From Oligoflexales bacterium (GTDB lineage Bacteria > Bdellovibrionota_B > Oligoflexia > Oligoflexales > JALZUQ01), in assembly GCA_023301465.1 (NCBI GenBank), contig JALZUQ010000048.1, positions 1 to 64,000 of the forward strand: a stretch of DNA of 64,000 bases, in the 5' to 3' direction. This document shows positions 40,524 to 50,068 of the stretch, one piece after another (within the stretch, counting starts at the first letter, position 1; every line of letters begins with the position of its first letter). The notes below the pieces were generated by a model that saw only the letters and a list, made by a program, of their open reading frames with translations, had not been told where the DNA came from and ran no database searches. The position numbers and the translations under genes were made by a program.

Positions 40524-41894
40524 ATGTCTAACATCATCACGATAAATCCCTATACTGAAAGCCCGATTAGTGAGTATGAATATATTTGTGAAAGGCAATT
40601 AGAGGTCTTAAACGATGTTGCTGAAAAGTCTTATAAAGATTGGTCTCAAAGGCCTCTTTATCATAGAGTTGAGCGGATTCAGTCCATTGCGACTGCTTTA
40701 GAAAATAATATTGAGCAGCTTTCAAATCTTATTTCGACAGAAATGGGTAAGCCTCATACTCAGTCAATAGCTGAGATTAAAAAAAGCAAAGAACTGTGTG
40801 CTTACTATGTTGAATCTGCAGATGAAATGTTAAAAACTGAGTCTTGCAATATTCCCGGTGGTCGTCCTGTGAATATTCACTATTTGCCATTAGGTTGCAT
40901 ACTCGGAATCATGCCTTGGAATTACCCTGTATGGCAAGTAATGCGGTTTGTCATTCCAAACCTTCTTTTAGGGAATGTTGTGTTTGTAAAACACGCTGAT
41001 AATGTTTCTGGTGTTGCTGAATTGCTGCAAAATATTTTCTTGGAGTCAGGCTTACCTGTAGGGGTTGTCACAAATTTGCGAATCTCTCATACACTGTGTG
41101 CAAGTCTTATCAAAGATGAGCGAGTAAAAGGTGTTAGTTTAACAGGAAGCACCAATGCAGGAAAGTCTGTTGCAGAAGTCTGTGGTGCAAATATGAAAAA
41201 ATCTCTATTTGAGCTGGGTGGGTCAGACCCTTATCTTGTTCTTGAAGATGCAGATATAGAATTAGCAGCAAGAACCTGTGCGTTGAGCCGTGTGAATAAT
41301 AGTGGTCAAAGCTGTATTTCGGCAAAAAGGTTTATCATTCATCAAGGTATCTATGATGATTTTATGGATGCAGTCTCAAAAATAATGAGTGCATTTGTAT
41401 TAGGAGACCCCTTTGGCTCTGCTACTCAAGTTGGTCCACTTGCAAGGCAAGACTTACAACAAAAATTGATATCTCAAGTAGAGCGTAGCATTGCTATGGG
41501 TGCAAAGGCGGTTTTTGATATTCATGCATCACATCAAAAAGGCTATTTTGTACAACCAAACTTATTAGAAAACATTCCTGTAGCAGCTCCTGCTTACAAA
41601 GAAGAGCTTTTTGGTCCAGTTGCGAGTGTTTACAAAGTTAAAAACGAACAACAAGCCATACAAATTGCAAATCAAACAGGGTTTGGACTAGGAGCGGCAG
41701 TGTTTAGTAAAGATGTTGAACGTGCAAACCACATTGCAACGCATCATATAGAAAGTGGAATGGTTGCTATTAACGATTTTGTTAGATCTAACCCACGGGT
41801 TCCTTTTGGTGGAATAGGCCTAAGTGGGTATGGTAGAGAAATGCGAGTTGAAGGAGTTCGCGAATTCGCAAACCAAAAAGCTATTTTTATATAG
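40524..41894 (+). CDS. NAD(P)-dependent aldehyde dehydrogenase (succinate-semialdehyde dehydrogenase-like)
   Basis: FELGGSDPYLVLEDAD, NNSGQSCISAKRFI, EELFGPVA. Confidence 0.88.
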   Translation: MSNIITINPYTESPISEYEYICERQLEVLNDVAEKSYKDWSQRPLYHRVERIQSIATALENNIEQLSNLISTEMGKPHTQSIAEIKKSKELCAYYVESADEMLKTESCNIPGGRPVNIHYLPLGCILGIMPWNYPVWQVMRFVIPNLLLGNVVFVKHADNVSGVAELLQNIFLESGLPVGVVTNLRISHTLCASLIKDERVKGVSLTGSTNAGKSVAEVCGANMKKSLFELGGSDPYLVLEDADIELAARTCALSRVNNSGQSCISAKRFIIHQGIYDDFMDAVSKIMSAFVLGDPFGSATQVGPLARQDLQQKLISQVERSIAMGAKAVFDIHASHQKGYFVQPNLLENIPVAAPAYKEELFGPVASVYKVKNEQQAIQIANQTGFGLGAAVFSKDVERANHIATHHIESGMVAINDFVRSNPRVPFGGIGLSGYGREMRVEGVREFANQKAIFI

Positions 41895-42500
41895 TTATTT
41901 TTTTAAAGCTTGTGCTCTATGAACATATTTTCCAATGAGATCAAACTCAATATTCACATGGTCTCCTAACTGAAGCTCAGGAATATTTGTTCTTTTAATG
42001 GTCTCAGGAATAATAGAACACTCAATTTTCGTTTTATTTTCTTCGTCCTTAAGGCTTGCAATAGTAAGGCTAATACCATTAATGCAAATACTACCTTTAT
42101 CAATAACAAGGTGTGAAAATTCATCCGAGATGCTGATTCCTAGTCGGTACTCACCGTGTCTTCTCTCTGCAAGATGAACTTCAGCCGTGCAGTCCACATG
42201 CCCACTTACAATATGGCCAGAAAGCATTTCTGCTGCTGTTATTGCTGGTTCAATATTAATAAAAGAGCCGATTTTCAATTCATTAAAATTTGTGACTCGA
42301 ATGGTTTGAGAGAGTACTTCAAATGAAAATTGATTTTTATTTCCAGACGTAATGGTAAGACAACAACCATTTATAGCGATTGACTCACCTGTTCCAAACT
42401 CTGAGTTTAAATCGTGCTCAACTTGAATTTGAGTTATTCCAGACTCTAATTCTTGGACAGAAGTAATTTTGCCTTTGGCTTGAATAATACCTGTAAACAC
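41895..42500 (-). CDS. ribE: riboflavin synthase alpha subunit
   Basis: MFTGIIQAKGKI, SIAINGCCLTI, MLSGHIVSGHVD, SICINGISLTI. Confidence 0.93.
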   Translation of the reverse strand: MFTGIIQAKGKITSVQELESGITQIQVEHDLNSEFGTGESIAINGCCLTITSGNKNQFSFEVLSQTIRVTNFNELKIGSFINIEPAITAAEMLSGHIVSGHVDCTAEVHLAERRHGEYRLGISISDEFSHLVIDKGSICINGISLTIASLKDEENKTKIECSIIPETIKRTNIPELQLGDHVNIEFDLIGKYVHRAQALKK

Positions 42501-42536
42501 TGATGGTTTTCTCTCACTATGATTTTAGGGGAATAC

Positions 42537-42989
42537 TTAGTTGTCTCTTAGGGCTCTTAGTTCTGAAATAAATTCATCAGGCGTTTTGAAATCTTTATAA
42601 ACAGATGCAAACCGAACATAAGCAACATGATCAAGGTTTCTCATACGTGATATGAGCATATCACCTAGTGCTTTTGATTTGATGGATTTTTTACCTTTAG
42701 AATATAGTTCTCGCTCAATATCATGAACTAAATCTTCAATTTGGTCAGGTTTCACCGGGCGTTTTTGACAGGCAATGGACACAGACTTCAAAAGTTTCTC
42801 ACTTCGAAAGTCTTCAAACCTTCCGTCGTTTTTTTCTACCCTGATCTGAAACCTGTCTTCTCGTTCATAAGTAGTAAAACGGTAGTCACATTTAAGGCAC
42901 TCTCTGCGTCTACGCACAGAAGCACCTTCTTGAATCAACCGGCTTTCAAGTACTTTAGTTTCAGAGCTTTGACATTCAGGGCAACGCAT
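42537..42989 (-). CDS. nrdR: transcriptional repressor NrdR
   Basis: [17 protein letters not shown]...RRRRECLKCDYRFTTYER. Confidence 0.95.
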   Translation of the reverse strand: MRCPECQSSETKVLESRLIQEGASVRRRRECLKCDYRFTTYEREDRFQIRVEKNDGRFEDFRSEKLLKSVSIACQKRPVKPDQIEDLVHDIERELYSKGKKSIKSKALGDMLISRMRNLDHVAYVRFASVYKDFKTPDEFISELRALRDN

Positions 42990-44257
42990 TACTTCCACAT
43001 ATCATAAAGTGGGAATGCTTCACACAGGGTTTTTACTTTAGCTGAAAGTCCCTTTAATTGCTCATCATCTTCTTCTTGAAGCGATTTCAGAGTATCTGCA
43101 ATGATTTCACCTATTTCATTCATTTGAGCAGGTAATAACCCTCTTGTCGTCAAAGCTGGGGTCCCAAGTCTCATGCCGCTTGTGACAAAAGGTGAACGTT
43201 TTTCACCGGGTACGGTATTCTTATTTGCGGTAATGCCAATATCCCCCAATGCTTTCTCAAATGCTTTGCCCGTTACAATTGTCTCGGATAAGTCCATCAA
43301 TAAAAGGTGATTGTCGGTTCCGCCAGAGACTAATTTGACCCCTCTACTGACAAGTTTTTCTGCGAGTGTTTTGGCATTGGCAACAACGGTCTGTTGATAC
43401 TTTTTGAAGTCATTGTTTAGTGCCTCTTCAAAGCAAATCGCTTTTGCAGCAATCACATGTTCTAGTGGTCCACCTTGTGTGCCGGGAAAAACGGCTTTAT
43501 TAAAGTTGAGGTCTTTATTATTCCAAAGAATAATACCACCGCGTGGTCCTCGTAGAGTTTTGTGAGTTGTTGAAGTGACAACATCAGCATAAACCAGTGG
43601 ATCCGAGTGTTCTCCAGCTGCCACTAAACCAGCAATGTGTGCCATATCAACCATTAAGTATGCACCAACACTATCAGCTATTTCTCTGAATGCTTTAAAG
43701 TCAATTTGTCTTGGGTATGCAGAAGCTCCAGCGATGATTAGTTTTGGTTTTTCTGTCTTTGCTATTTCACTAATCTTTGAATAATCAAGAACTCCAGTTT
43801 TTTCGTCAACACCGTAAAAACTTGGTTGATAAATAGAGCCAGAAAAATTTACGGAAGATCCATGAGTTAAATGACCGCCATGGGTTAAGTCCATCCCTAA
43901 GATTTTATCGCCGGGTTTTATCAAAGCTAGAAATGCAGCTGCATTCGCTTGTGCTCCAGAGTGTGGTTGAACATTTGCGTATTCACACTTAAATAGTTTT
44001 TTAAGGCGATCAATTGCAAGTTGCTCAAGATCATCAACAACATGACACCCGCCATAATAACGCTTTTTAGGTAATCCTTCGGCATATTTATTTGTAAACA
44101 CAGAAGCCATTGCAGCCATGATCGCCGGAGATGTAAAGTTTTCAGATGCTATCATTTCTAATTCATGACGCTGTCTGTCTAGTTCTGCTTCAATAAGATT
44201 AAACACAGCAGGATCTTTGGTTTGAACATCTTGCCAAGGTTTGGTGGTCGGATTCAT
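42989..44257 (-). CDS. glyA: serine hydroxymethyltransferase
   Basis: [46 protein letters not shown]. Confidence 0.96.
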   Translation of the reverse strand: MNPTTKPWQDVQTKDPAVFNLIEAELDRQRHELEMIASENFTSPAIMAAMASVFTNKYAEGLPKKRYYGGCHVVDDLEQLAIDRLKKLFKCEYANVQPHSGAQANAAAFLALIKPGDKILGMDLTHGGHLTHGSSVNFSGSIYQPSFYGVDEKTGVLDYSKISEIAKTEKPKLIIAGASAYPRQIDFKAFREIADSVGAYLMVDMAHIAGLVAAGEHSDPLVYADVVTSTTHKTLRGPRGGIILWNNKDLNFNKAVFPGTQGGPLEHVIAAKAICFEEALNNDFKKYQQTVVANAKTLAEKLVSRGVKLVSGGTDNHLLLMDLSETIVTGKAFEKALGDIGITANKNTVPGEKRSPFVTSGMRLGTPALTTRGLLPAQMNEIGEIIADTLKSLQEEDDEQLKGLSAKVKTLCEAFPLYDMWK

Positions 44258-44274
44258 CTGGCCCCCTTATTTAA

Positions 44275-44727
44275 TTATGATTCGTGTTGATGTATTTTGT
44301 TGATGCGTTGTTGGTGGCGTTCACCTTCAAAAGGTGTTTCAAGCCATAATTTTGTAAAATCACATGCACGGTGAAAGTTTAGTGTGCGTGACCCCAAACA
44401 AATGATGTTTGCATTGTTGTGTGCTGCAGACATTTTTGCAGTAAATTCATCATGAATTAAAGCTGCACGTACACCTTTAAATTTATTTGCAGTGATACAC
44501 ATACCCAAGCCTGTTCCACATATTAATATGCCTTTTTGAACGGCTTTTTTTGAGATAGCATCAGCAACATGGCTAGCATAATCAGGATAATCTACAGATT
44601 GAGAAACATCGAAGCCAATTCCGTAATCAGTTACTTCATGGCCAAGCATTTTTACAAAATCTATCACATGCCGACGAAGTTCTTTGCCGGCGTGATCAGA
44701 TGCGATACCTAAATGAATAGGGTTCAT
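44275..44727 (-). CDS. rpiB: ribose 5-phosphate isomerase B
   Basis: LGIASDHAGKELR, DYPDYA, GILICGTGLGMCITANK. Confidence 0.94.
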   Translation of the reverse strand: MNPIHLGIASDHAGKELRRHVIDFVKMLGHEVTDYGIGFDVSQSVDYPDYASHVADAISKKAVQKGILICGTGLGMCITANKFKGVRAALIHDEFTAKMSAAHNNANIICLGSRTLNFHRACDFTKLWLETPFEGERHQQRINKIHQHES

Positions 44728-44972
44728 TATTTCGCTGCTGCTTTTTTTACGAAGTTAATAACATCGTCAACAGTTCTTAGGTTTTCTGTTTCGTCTTCTG
44801 GGACATTGATGCTGAACTCTTCTTCCATTTCCATGACAAGTTCTACAATATCAAGTGAGTCAGCTCCGAGGTCGTCTTGAAACTTAGCAGTTCCGACTAC
44901 AGATGCTTCATCAACACCAAGGTTCTTTACAACAATCGCTTTCACTTTATCTTCAATTGAAACTGCACTCAT
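44727..44972 (-). CDS. acpP: acyl carrier protein
   Basis: DDLGADSLDIVELVMEMEEEF. Confidence 0.96.
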   Translation of the reverse strand: MSAVSIEDKVKAIVVKNLGVDEASVVGTAKFQDDLGADSLDIVELVMEMEEEFSINVPEDETENLRTVDDVINFVKKAAAK

Positions 44973-45130
44973 AAGTTATTTTTCTCCATTAACTCGTATA
45001 GCCATCATTCTATTCAATCTTACAAAAGGTGCAACAGACAAAAGGCCTCTTTTTGGTCTGAAACCCCATATTTGCCAATAGTTTGAAATCAAAGTATCTT
45101 AAAAACTGATTATTTACTGAGCAGATTAGG

Positions 45131-45946
45131 ATGCTAGCAAACTTGATTGAACAAAATTCACCATTTTTCGATCCTCAAACATCTAAATTTTTGTTTAAGG
45201 GTGGAGTGTTGATAGCGTCTGATATTCATATCCGAGAGCCCAATGATACAAATGCAAATTGTCTTATTAGTGCATTTGAAAAGATGCAGGGTTCTAAGCT
45301 TGATAGTGTTTTTTTCTTAGGTGATATTTTCGACTTCTATTTTGGAGCTCAATCTTTTTTTAATAGAAAATTTTCTTCAGTTTTTTCTAAAATGGGTTTA
45401 CTCACAAAAATTTCTACTGAAGTTTTGTTTATGGAAGGGAATCATGAGTTTGGTAGTAAAAATCTTGAATGTGATCACTTTCATTTTGTGAAAGATAATT
45501 ACCATGTTTATGAATATGCAGGAAAGAAGTTACTGCTATCTCATGGTGATTTATTAAACGCACCTAAGTTATATTTATGGTTTAGGAGTCTTGTTAAATC
45601 TAAGATTTTGCACATGATTGCAAAATGGATTCCGGGATCTTGGTTAGATAAATATGCGTTGACGCACGCGAATTTATCAAGAGGACAAGATAAATATAGA
45701 AAAATCCCTCACCAAAAAATCATTGCAGATGCATTTCATCAGCTTGACTCCTATCAAGCAGATCATTTTATTTTTGGTCATTTTCATTATCCATTTTTTG
45801 AATCTAAAGAGAATAAACATATTTTTTGTTCTCACTCATGGATGAAGCCTAGCTTTTTGTACTACACTCCTGGCGGTAAAGTTTTTCGATTATTCATAAA
45901 CCATGATGGCACACTTCGTTCTTATAAAGCCTTAACTTCAGATTAA
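45131..45946 (+). CDS. LpxH-like calcineurin-type metallophosphoesterase (UDP-2,3-diacylglucosamine hydrolase family)
   Basis: SDIHI, FFLGDIFDFYFG, MEGNHEF, LSHGDLL, FGHFHYP. Confidence 0.75.
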   Translation: MLANLIEQNSPFFDPQTSKFLFKGGVLIASDIHIREPNDTNANCLISAFEKMQGSKLDSVFFLGDIFDFYFGAQSFFNRKFSSVFSKMGLLTKISTEVLFMEGNHEFGSKNLECDHFHFVKDNYHVYEYAGKKLLLSHGDLLNAPKLYLWFRSLVKSKILHMIAKWIPGSWLDKYALTHANLSRGQDKYRKIPHQKIIADAFHQLDSYQADHFIFGHFHYPFFESKENKHIFCSHSWMKPSFLYYTPGGKVFRLFINHDGTLRSYKALTSD

Positions 45947-46054
45947 AGATGAAAAACCACAGTTGATCAACACTGTGGAAGATTTAAGTATTTGATATTA
46001 ATAGGTTTAAAGTCGTGCCTTTGTAGTAATCTTACTTTTTGCCGATAGTAACTT

Positions 46055-46720
46055 ATGATGAGTTTACACAAATTTAAAAATCATAAAATTTTCTGGGTAT
46101 TATTGCTCTTGGTGTGTTGCAAGCCAGAACAGGACTTTGCCAGCGGTGTACCAAATCAAACAATTGGCTCTTATTCAGCGATAGATGAACAACCAGTTGA
46201 AAGCCCTGAAGTATCAGCCGATGTCATTGATAATGGCTTTGGTGATCAAGGTGAACCGTCTCAACCTTTAAATATTCCTATTGGAGATATTGCTTTACCA
46301 CCAGAACCAACTCCAGAACCTTTGCCACCAGAACCAACTCCAGAACCTTTATCGCCAGTTACTACCATAGTGCCTACGGCAACTCCTGTGCCGACACCAA
46401 AAAGGCAGTTTTCGTTTGTTGCAAGAGTTGATGCACCATTTAGTGGTGGGGCATTGACAAGTATTCCTTCAACATTGAGTTGTAATAAAACAAGCGTGTC
46501 GAAATGTTCTGCACAGTTTGATGAAGGAACTACTGTTCAGTTGTTCATGCCGACTAAAATATTTGTTGCAAACCTTCTGGGAAGGTCTGGGTTTTTAAAT
46601 TACACAGGTTTTTGGTGGTGTAATGGTCAAAGAATTGGTGGTGTTTTAACTAGTAGAGGTGCTTCTTTAACGATTAAAATGGATCGCAACTGGAGTTGTG
46701 GTGCTTTACACAACTTCTGA
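46055..46720 (+). CDS. lipoprotein with Pro/Glu/Thr-rich linker
   Basis: Lipobox VCC; PPEPTPEPLPPEPTPEPL direct repeat; Cys-containing C-terminal domain. Confidence 0.55.
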   Translation: MMSLHKFKNHKIFWVLLLLVCCKPEQDFASGVPNQTIGSYSAIDEQPVESPEVSADVIDNGFGDQGEPSQPLNIPIGDIALPPEPTPEPLPPEPTPEPLSPVTTIVPTATPVPTPKRQFSFVARVDAPFSGGALTSIPSTLSCNKTSVSKCSAQFDEGTTVQLFMPTKIFVANLLGRSGFLNYTGFWWCNGQRIGGVLTSRGASLTIKMDRNWSCGALHNF

Positions 46721-46725
46721 CTTAT

Positions 46726-47838
46726 TTATTCAGTTCTGGTGCCCAAAAACATAATGGCAAGTGGCATAAGTAAAATTATTATCAACATAATTGAAGATTT
46801 CTGATGATTGCTCCCAAGAACTCCACATAATGAAATAGAAATAGGTTCAGTGATGTCTTTCATCGAAAAAGAACGCCAAGAAACATCGCAATACTGATTG
46901 CTTAAATCACAACCTTCACGAAGATTATAAATATCATCTAAGGCATCATTAATAGAGGTAGGATTAAAAACTTCCTCCTCACTTGTTTGCACAATAGCAG
47001 AAAAAATAGCAGCAGTACTTCTTCTTGCGGCAGCAAAACGTAAAGCGTCAAAAGTAACGTTAATATCGCATTGATCAAGTCTTTCAGAGTGCCCCGGTCC
47101 ATCTCTACCTTCATTGTGCTTGCCTGTCACAATATCTGCATAATTTGCTACAGAAATCAGTTGTAAGTCATCATCTCGTATTGAATGTGCGTAAGAGTCT
47201 TGAATAGTATGGGCGATTTGTCCGAGAATAAAAGCAGGGTTATATACCGATATTTCAACTTCTCCATAAAAGGGGAATGTCCATATTGTTCTGGGTTGGG
47301 AATCTTGTTGATTATTGATGTACTTATGAATTTTTTTAGCAAGAGTTAGAATATGTTCACGAAATTCTTTGACCGCTTGGATATTGCCATCAATGCCATC
47401 ATGGGTAGACCGACGAAGAGAATGTTGAATTTGGTTCTCATCACGAATATGAAGGCTTCTTGTCTCATTAAACTTTATTATTGCTATTCCTTGAGTATCA
47501 GGAAAACGTACTCCAGCTACAAAAGAAGATATAACAAATCTTTCTAATAGCGGACTATTTTTTACATCAAACGTTTTTGTCACTTTATTGGTAAAGGCTA
47601 CACTTCCTTTATCTATATCAATATTATCTTGTAGTGCTAAATCAAAAAGAGGTTCTAAAATATCTAAGCCATCAATATCATCATCTGCAGAGTATGGAGA
47701 GTCTAATACATCCAAAGCAGCTAAAGTAATTTTTTCATGACAAGGTTCGGTTTGAGGTGTGAGAATTTGAAAAGCTAAAGCATGACTTGAGCATATCACT
47801 ATAATAATCAAGGCAATTAATCTTTGAATCTGTCTCAT
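46726..47838 (-). CDS. secreted zinc-dependent phospholipase C-like protein with hydrophobic C-terminal tail
   Basis: Signal peptide; PCHEKITLAAL; GQIAHTIQDSYAHS; C-terminal LCGVLG...IMLIIILLMPLAIMFLGTR. Confidence 0.55.
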   Translation of the reverse strand: MRQIQRLIALIIIVICSSHALAFQILTPQTEPCHEKITLAALDVLDSPYSADDDIDGLDILEPLFDLALQDNIDIDKGSVAFTNKVTKTFDVKNSPLLERFVISSFVAGVRFPDTQGIAIIKFNETRSLHIRDENQIQHSLRRSTHDGIDGNIQAVKEFREHILTLAKKIHKYINNQQDSQPRTIWTFPFYGEVEISVYNPAFILGQIAHTIQDSYAHSIRDDDLQLISVANYADIVTGKHNEGRDGPGHSERLDQCDINVTFDALRFAAARRSTAAIFSAIVQTSEEEVFNPTSINDALDDIYNLREGCDLSNQYCDVSWRSFSMKDITEPISISLCGVLGSNHQKSSIMLIIILLMPLAIMFLGTRTE

Positions 47839-48500
47839 TGAAAGCTATACTCCAAACTTAATACCGATAAATAATGAAATGCTAAAAGCGGTATCCCTGT
47901 TGTTACGGGTGCAACAATGTCTAAAGTTAATGGAGTAAACTCAATGACTGATTTGTCTGTAATTGGCCACCTTAGTGAGGTAGGCCTGACATCAACAAAC
48001 CAGCCTTTTTCACCCGGTTCATCGATATCAGTTGGTGATAATAATACACTCATACCTGCAGAAATAGAAAACCTAATTCGGCCTAAAAATAAAAGTGCTT
48101 CATAACCAAAACCAATATTTAATAAATCAATATGTGTATCATCTAATGTAAAATCAGAGATACGGTCTTCTTCTATAATGGCAAAAATGCCTTGAGACTT
48201 GTGTCTGTACCCAAACATAATGCCCGGGACAAGTCTTCCTCCAAATACATCATTACGTGCATCAAAAATAGCTCCACCTAGTTGAATTTGAGCCCAATAC
48301 GCATTGGTGAAGAGGGCTGATTCAAGAGTGGAAAATTCATTTCGATGCTTTTGGGTTTCGTCAACTTCAGTTAATTGAAATCTTGTGCTTCCTATTTTTT
48401 TTGACGTAGGTTTAGTCTCTTGAGAGAAACCAATACAAGTATAGAAAAGGCTAGAAAAGACAAATAAAATTTTAGAAATAGTATTAATGTGCGTTTTCAG
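47835..48500 (-). CDS. secreted/outer-membrane-like hypothetical protein, apparent CUG start
   Basis: Upstream in-frame extension gives signal peptide (M)KTHINTISKILFVFSSLFYTCIGFSQETK; SD AGGAG 6 nt before CTG; no ATG/GTG/TTG between upstream stop and the tracked ATG at 48218. Confidence 0.65.
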   Translation of the reverse strand: MKTHINTISKILFVFSSLFYTCIGFSQETKPTSKKIGSTRFQLTEVDETQKHRNEFSTLESALFTNAYWAQIQLGGAIFDARNDVFGGRLVPGIMFGYRHKSQGIFAIIEEDRISDFTLDDTHIDLLNIGFGYEALLFLGRIRFSISAGMSVLLSPTDIDEPGEKGWFVDVRPTSLRWPITDKSVIEFTPLTLDIVAPVTTGIPLLAFHYLSVLSLEYSFQ

Positions 48501-49092
48501 TTGAATCTCCTAATAGAGACCTAGCAAAATCGAAAGCTTTTTTGATGTCAGGAATATGATTTACGTTTGGAACAATTTGCATGTACCTAATAATACCTTT
48601 GCGGTCGATAACAATCACACCTCGCGTCAGTACTTTTTCACTTTTAATAAGTAAACCTGATTTTTTTCCAAACCTAAGAGACTTTGAATCAGAAAAATAG
48701 TTTAAGTTATTTAAGCCAGCTTCATTTGCAAAATCATCCATAACCTTTTGTGGGTTACGGCTAATTACAATTTTTTCTATGTTATTTCCTAAAGAAGTCT
48801 CCTTACTTAACAGGTGGGTCTGAGCTTCACAAGTGGGTGTTGTGATGTCGGGAATGATATTTAAAATAGCAACTTTACCGTTGTTTTTTAGCCGAAGGCT
48901 TTTTGCTTTTTTAAGCAAGTTATCTCCGATAGATAAGCTACCTTTCGCTAAAGATAGTTTTTCTTTTCCTAGAAAGACAAACGTTCCCGGTTTTACCGTA
49001 TCATGTGAAGTAATATAAGAAGATACTTCATGTTGGTTGGTGATACATGAAATCAAACTGAGACTAAGTACAAAAACCAATACGTGAAACAC
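48484..49092 (-). CDS. lipoprotein thiol peroxidase (Tpx)-like peroxiredoxin
   Basis: Lipobox LISC; PDITTPTCEAQT (cf. Tpx PxxDTPVC), GLLIKSEKVLTRGVIVIDRKGIIRYMQIVP. Confidence 0.75.
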   Translation of the reverse strand: MFHVLVFVLSLSLISCITNQHEVSSYITSHDTVKPGTFVFLGKEKLSLAKGSLSIGDNLLKKAKSLRLKNNGKVAILNIIPDITTPTCEAQTHLLSKETSLGNNIEKIVISRNPQKVMDDFANEAGLNNLNYFSDSKSLRFGKKSGLLIKSEKVLTRGVIVIDRKGIIRYMQIVPNVNHIPDIKKAFDFARSLLGDSTENAH

Positions 49093-49292
49093 AATGACTC
49101 CTGAATAAAATTTAACTTTATGGAAAGATTACTTTATTTTACTTTAATCTATGAAAATGATCTAGTGGGCAGAAACTCTCATTAGGCACTTTACATAGTC
49201 CTCAACAAAGACGATCTATTTGTTGAGAGTTAAAGTTATTGAGTATGTTCTCTATGAATTTAGTTTGTAGTCCTTGCTAGAGAGGCCGTTGG

Positions 49293-49982
49293 CTAGTCTT
49301 TTTGTGTTGATATGACTAAAGACTCAATACTTTGTTCCTCAGAAATTTGTATTGAATACTCTGTTGGAACGCTTTTTTTTGTTGTTTCACCAATGCAATG
49401 TAATTCTATCAGATTGGTATTTGGGAGATTAATAGAAAAAAAATGACGAACAGCAGATGGTGAAGCGAATGCTATTTTGTATTTTTTTTCTGGTTGGAGT
49501 CTAAGCTTACTTTGTATGGGGTTTGAATTCTTATATAAAGCTATGTGTTCAATTTGTTGAAAACCTTTCTTTTGAAAAGCCTCGACTATATTAAATGCGG
49601 GTTTATCAACCCCACAGAAAGCAATTTTTGAGTCTAGTGGAAGCTGTTCTATGAGATGTTTAGCAAGGTCTTTTCCATTTTTACAATGGGGAACTAAAGA
49701 AGGTGTTCGAAATTCATTAATTTTCTTTGAGACCTCTTGTCCAAAACACCAAACTTTCACATCAGGGTGACAGAAAATCTCCCACCAATTTTTATGGTGT
49801 TGTAAACAATTAACTGTAAATTTTGATGTAATAATCATATTTTTCACAGAAGTAGCTGTAGGAATATCGCACAGTTCTTCTTGTTGAATGCAAGGGTAGT
49901 GGTGGACAGAGCTTTTATCGGCAAAAAGTTTTTTGTCCTTTTCCCAGTCAGCTACGCTTCTTGTCCAAATAATTTCATGCAT
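49293..49982 (-). CDS. hemD: uroporphyrinogen-III synthase-like protein
   Basis: IIWTRS N-terminus, FASPSAVRHFF, IGETTKKS. Confidence 0.65.
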   Translation of the reverse strand: MHEIIWTRSVADWEKDKKLFADKSSVHHYPCIQQEELCDIPTATSVKNMIITSKFTVNCLQHHKNWWEIFCHPDVKVWCFGQEVSKKINEFRTPSLVPHCKNGKDLAKHLIEQLPLDSKIAFCGVDKPAFNIVEAFQKKGFQQIEHIALYKNSNPIQSKLRLQPEKKYKIAFASPSAVRHFFSINLPNTNLIELHCIGETTKKSVPTEYSIQISEEQSIESLVISTQKD

Positions 49983-50068
49983 AAAGTAAGTGTAGCATGA
50001 AATGATAAATCACTAGAAATTTGTGACTCATATTGTATATTTTATAGATCTAATCACAGGAATATATC

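Noticed and set aside
45959-45982. CCACAGT-TGATCAAC-ACTGTGG hairpin after the LpxH-like gene
   Set aside because: Good stem but no following U tract; could be a weak terminator, not reported as a feature.
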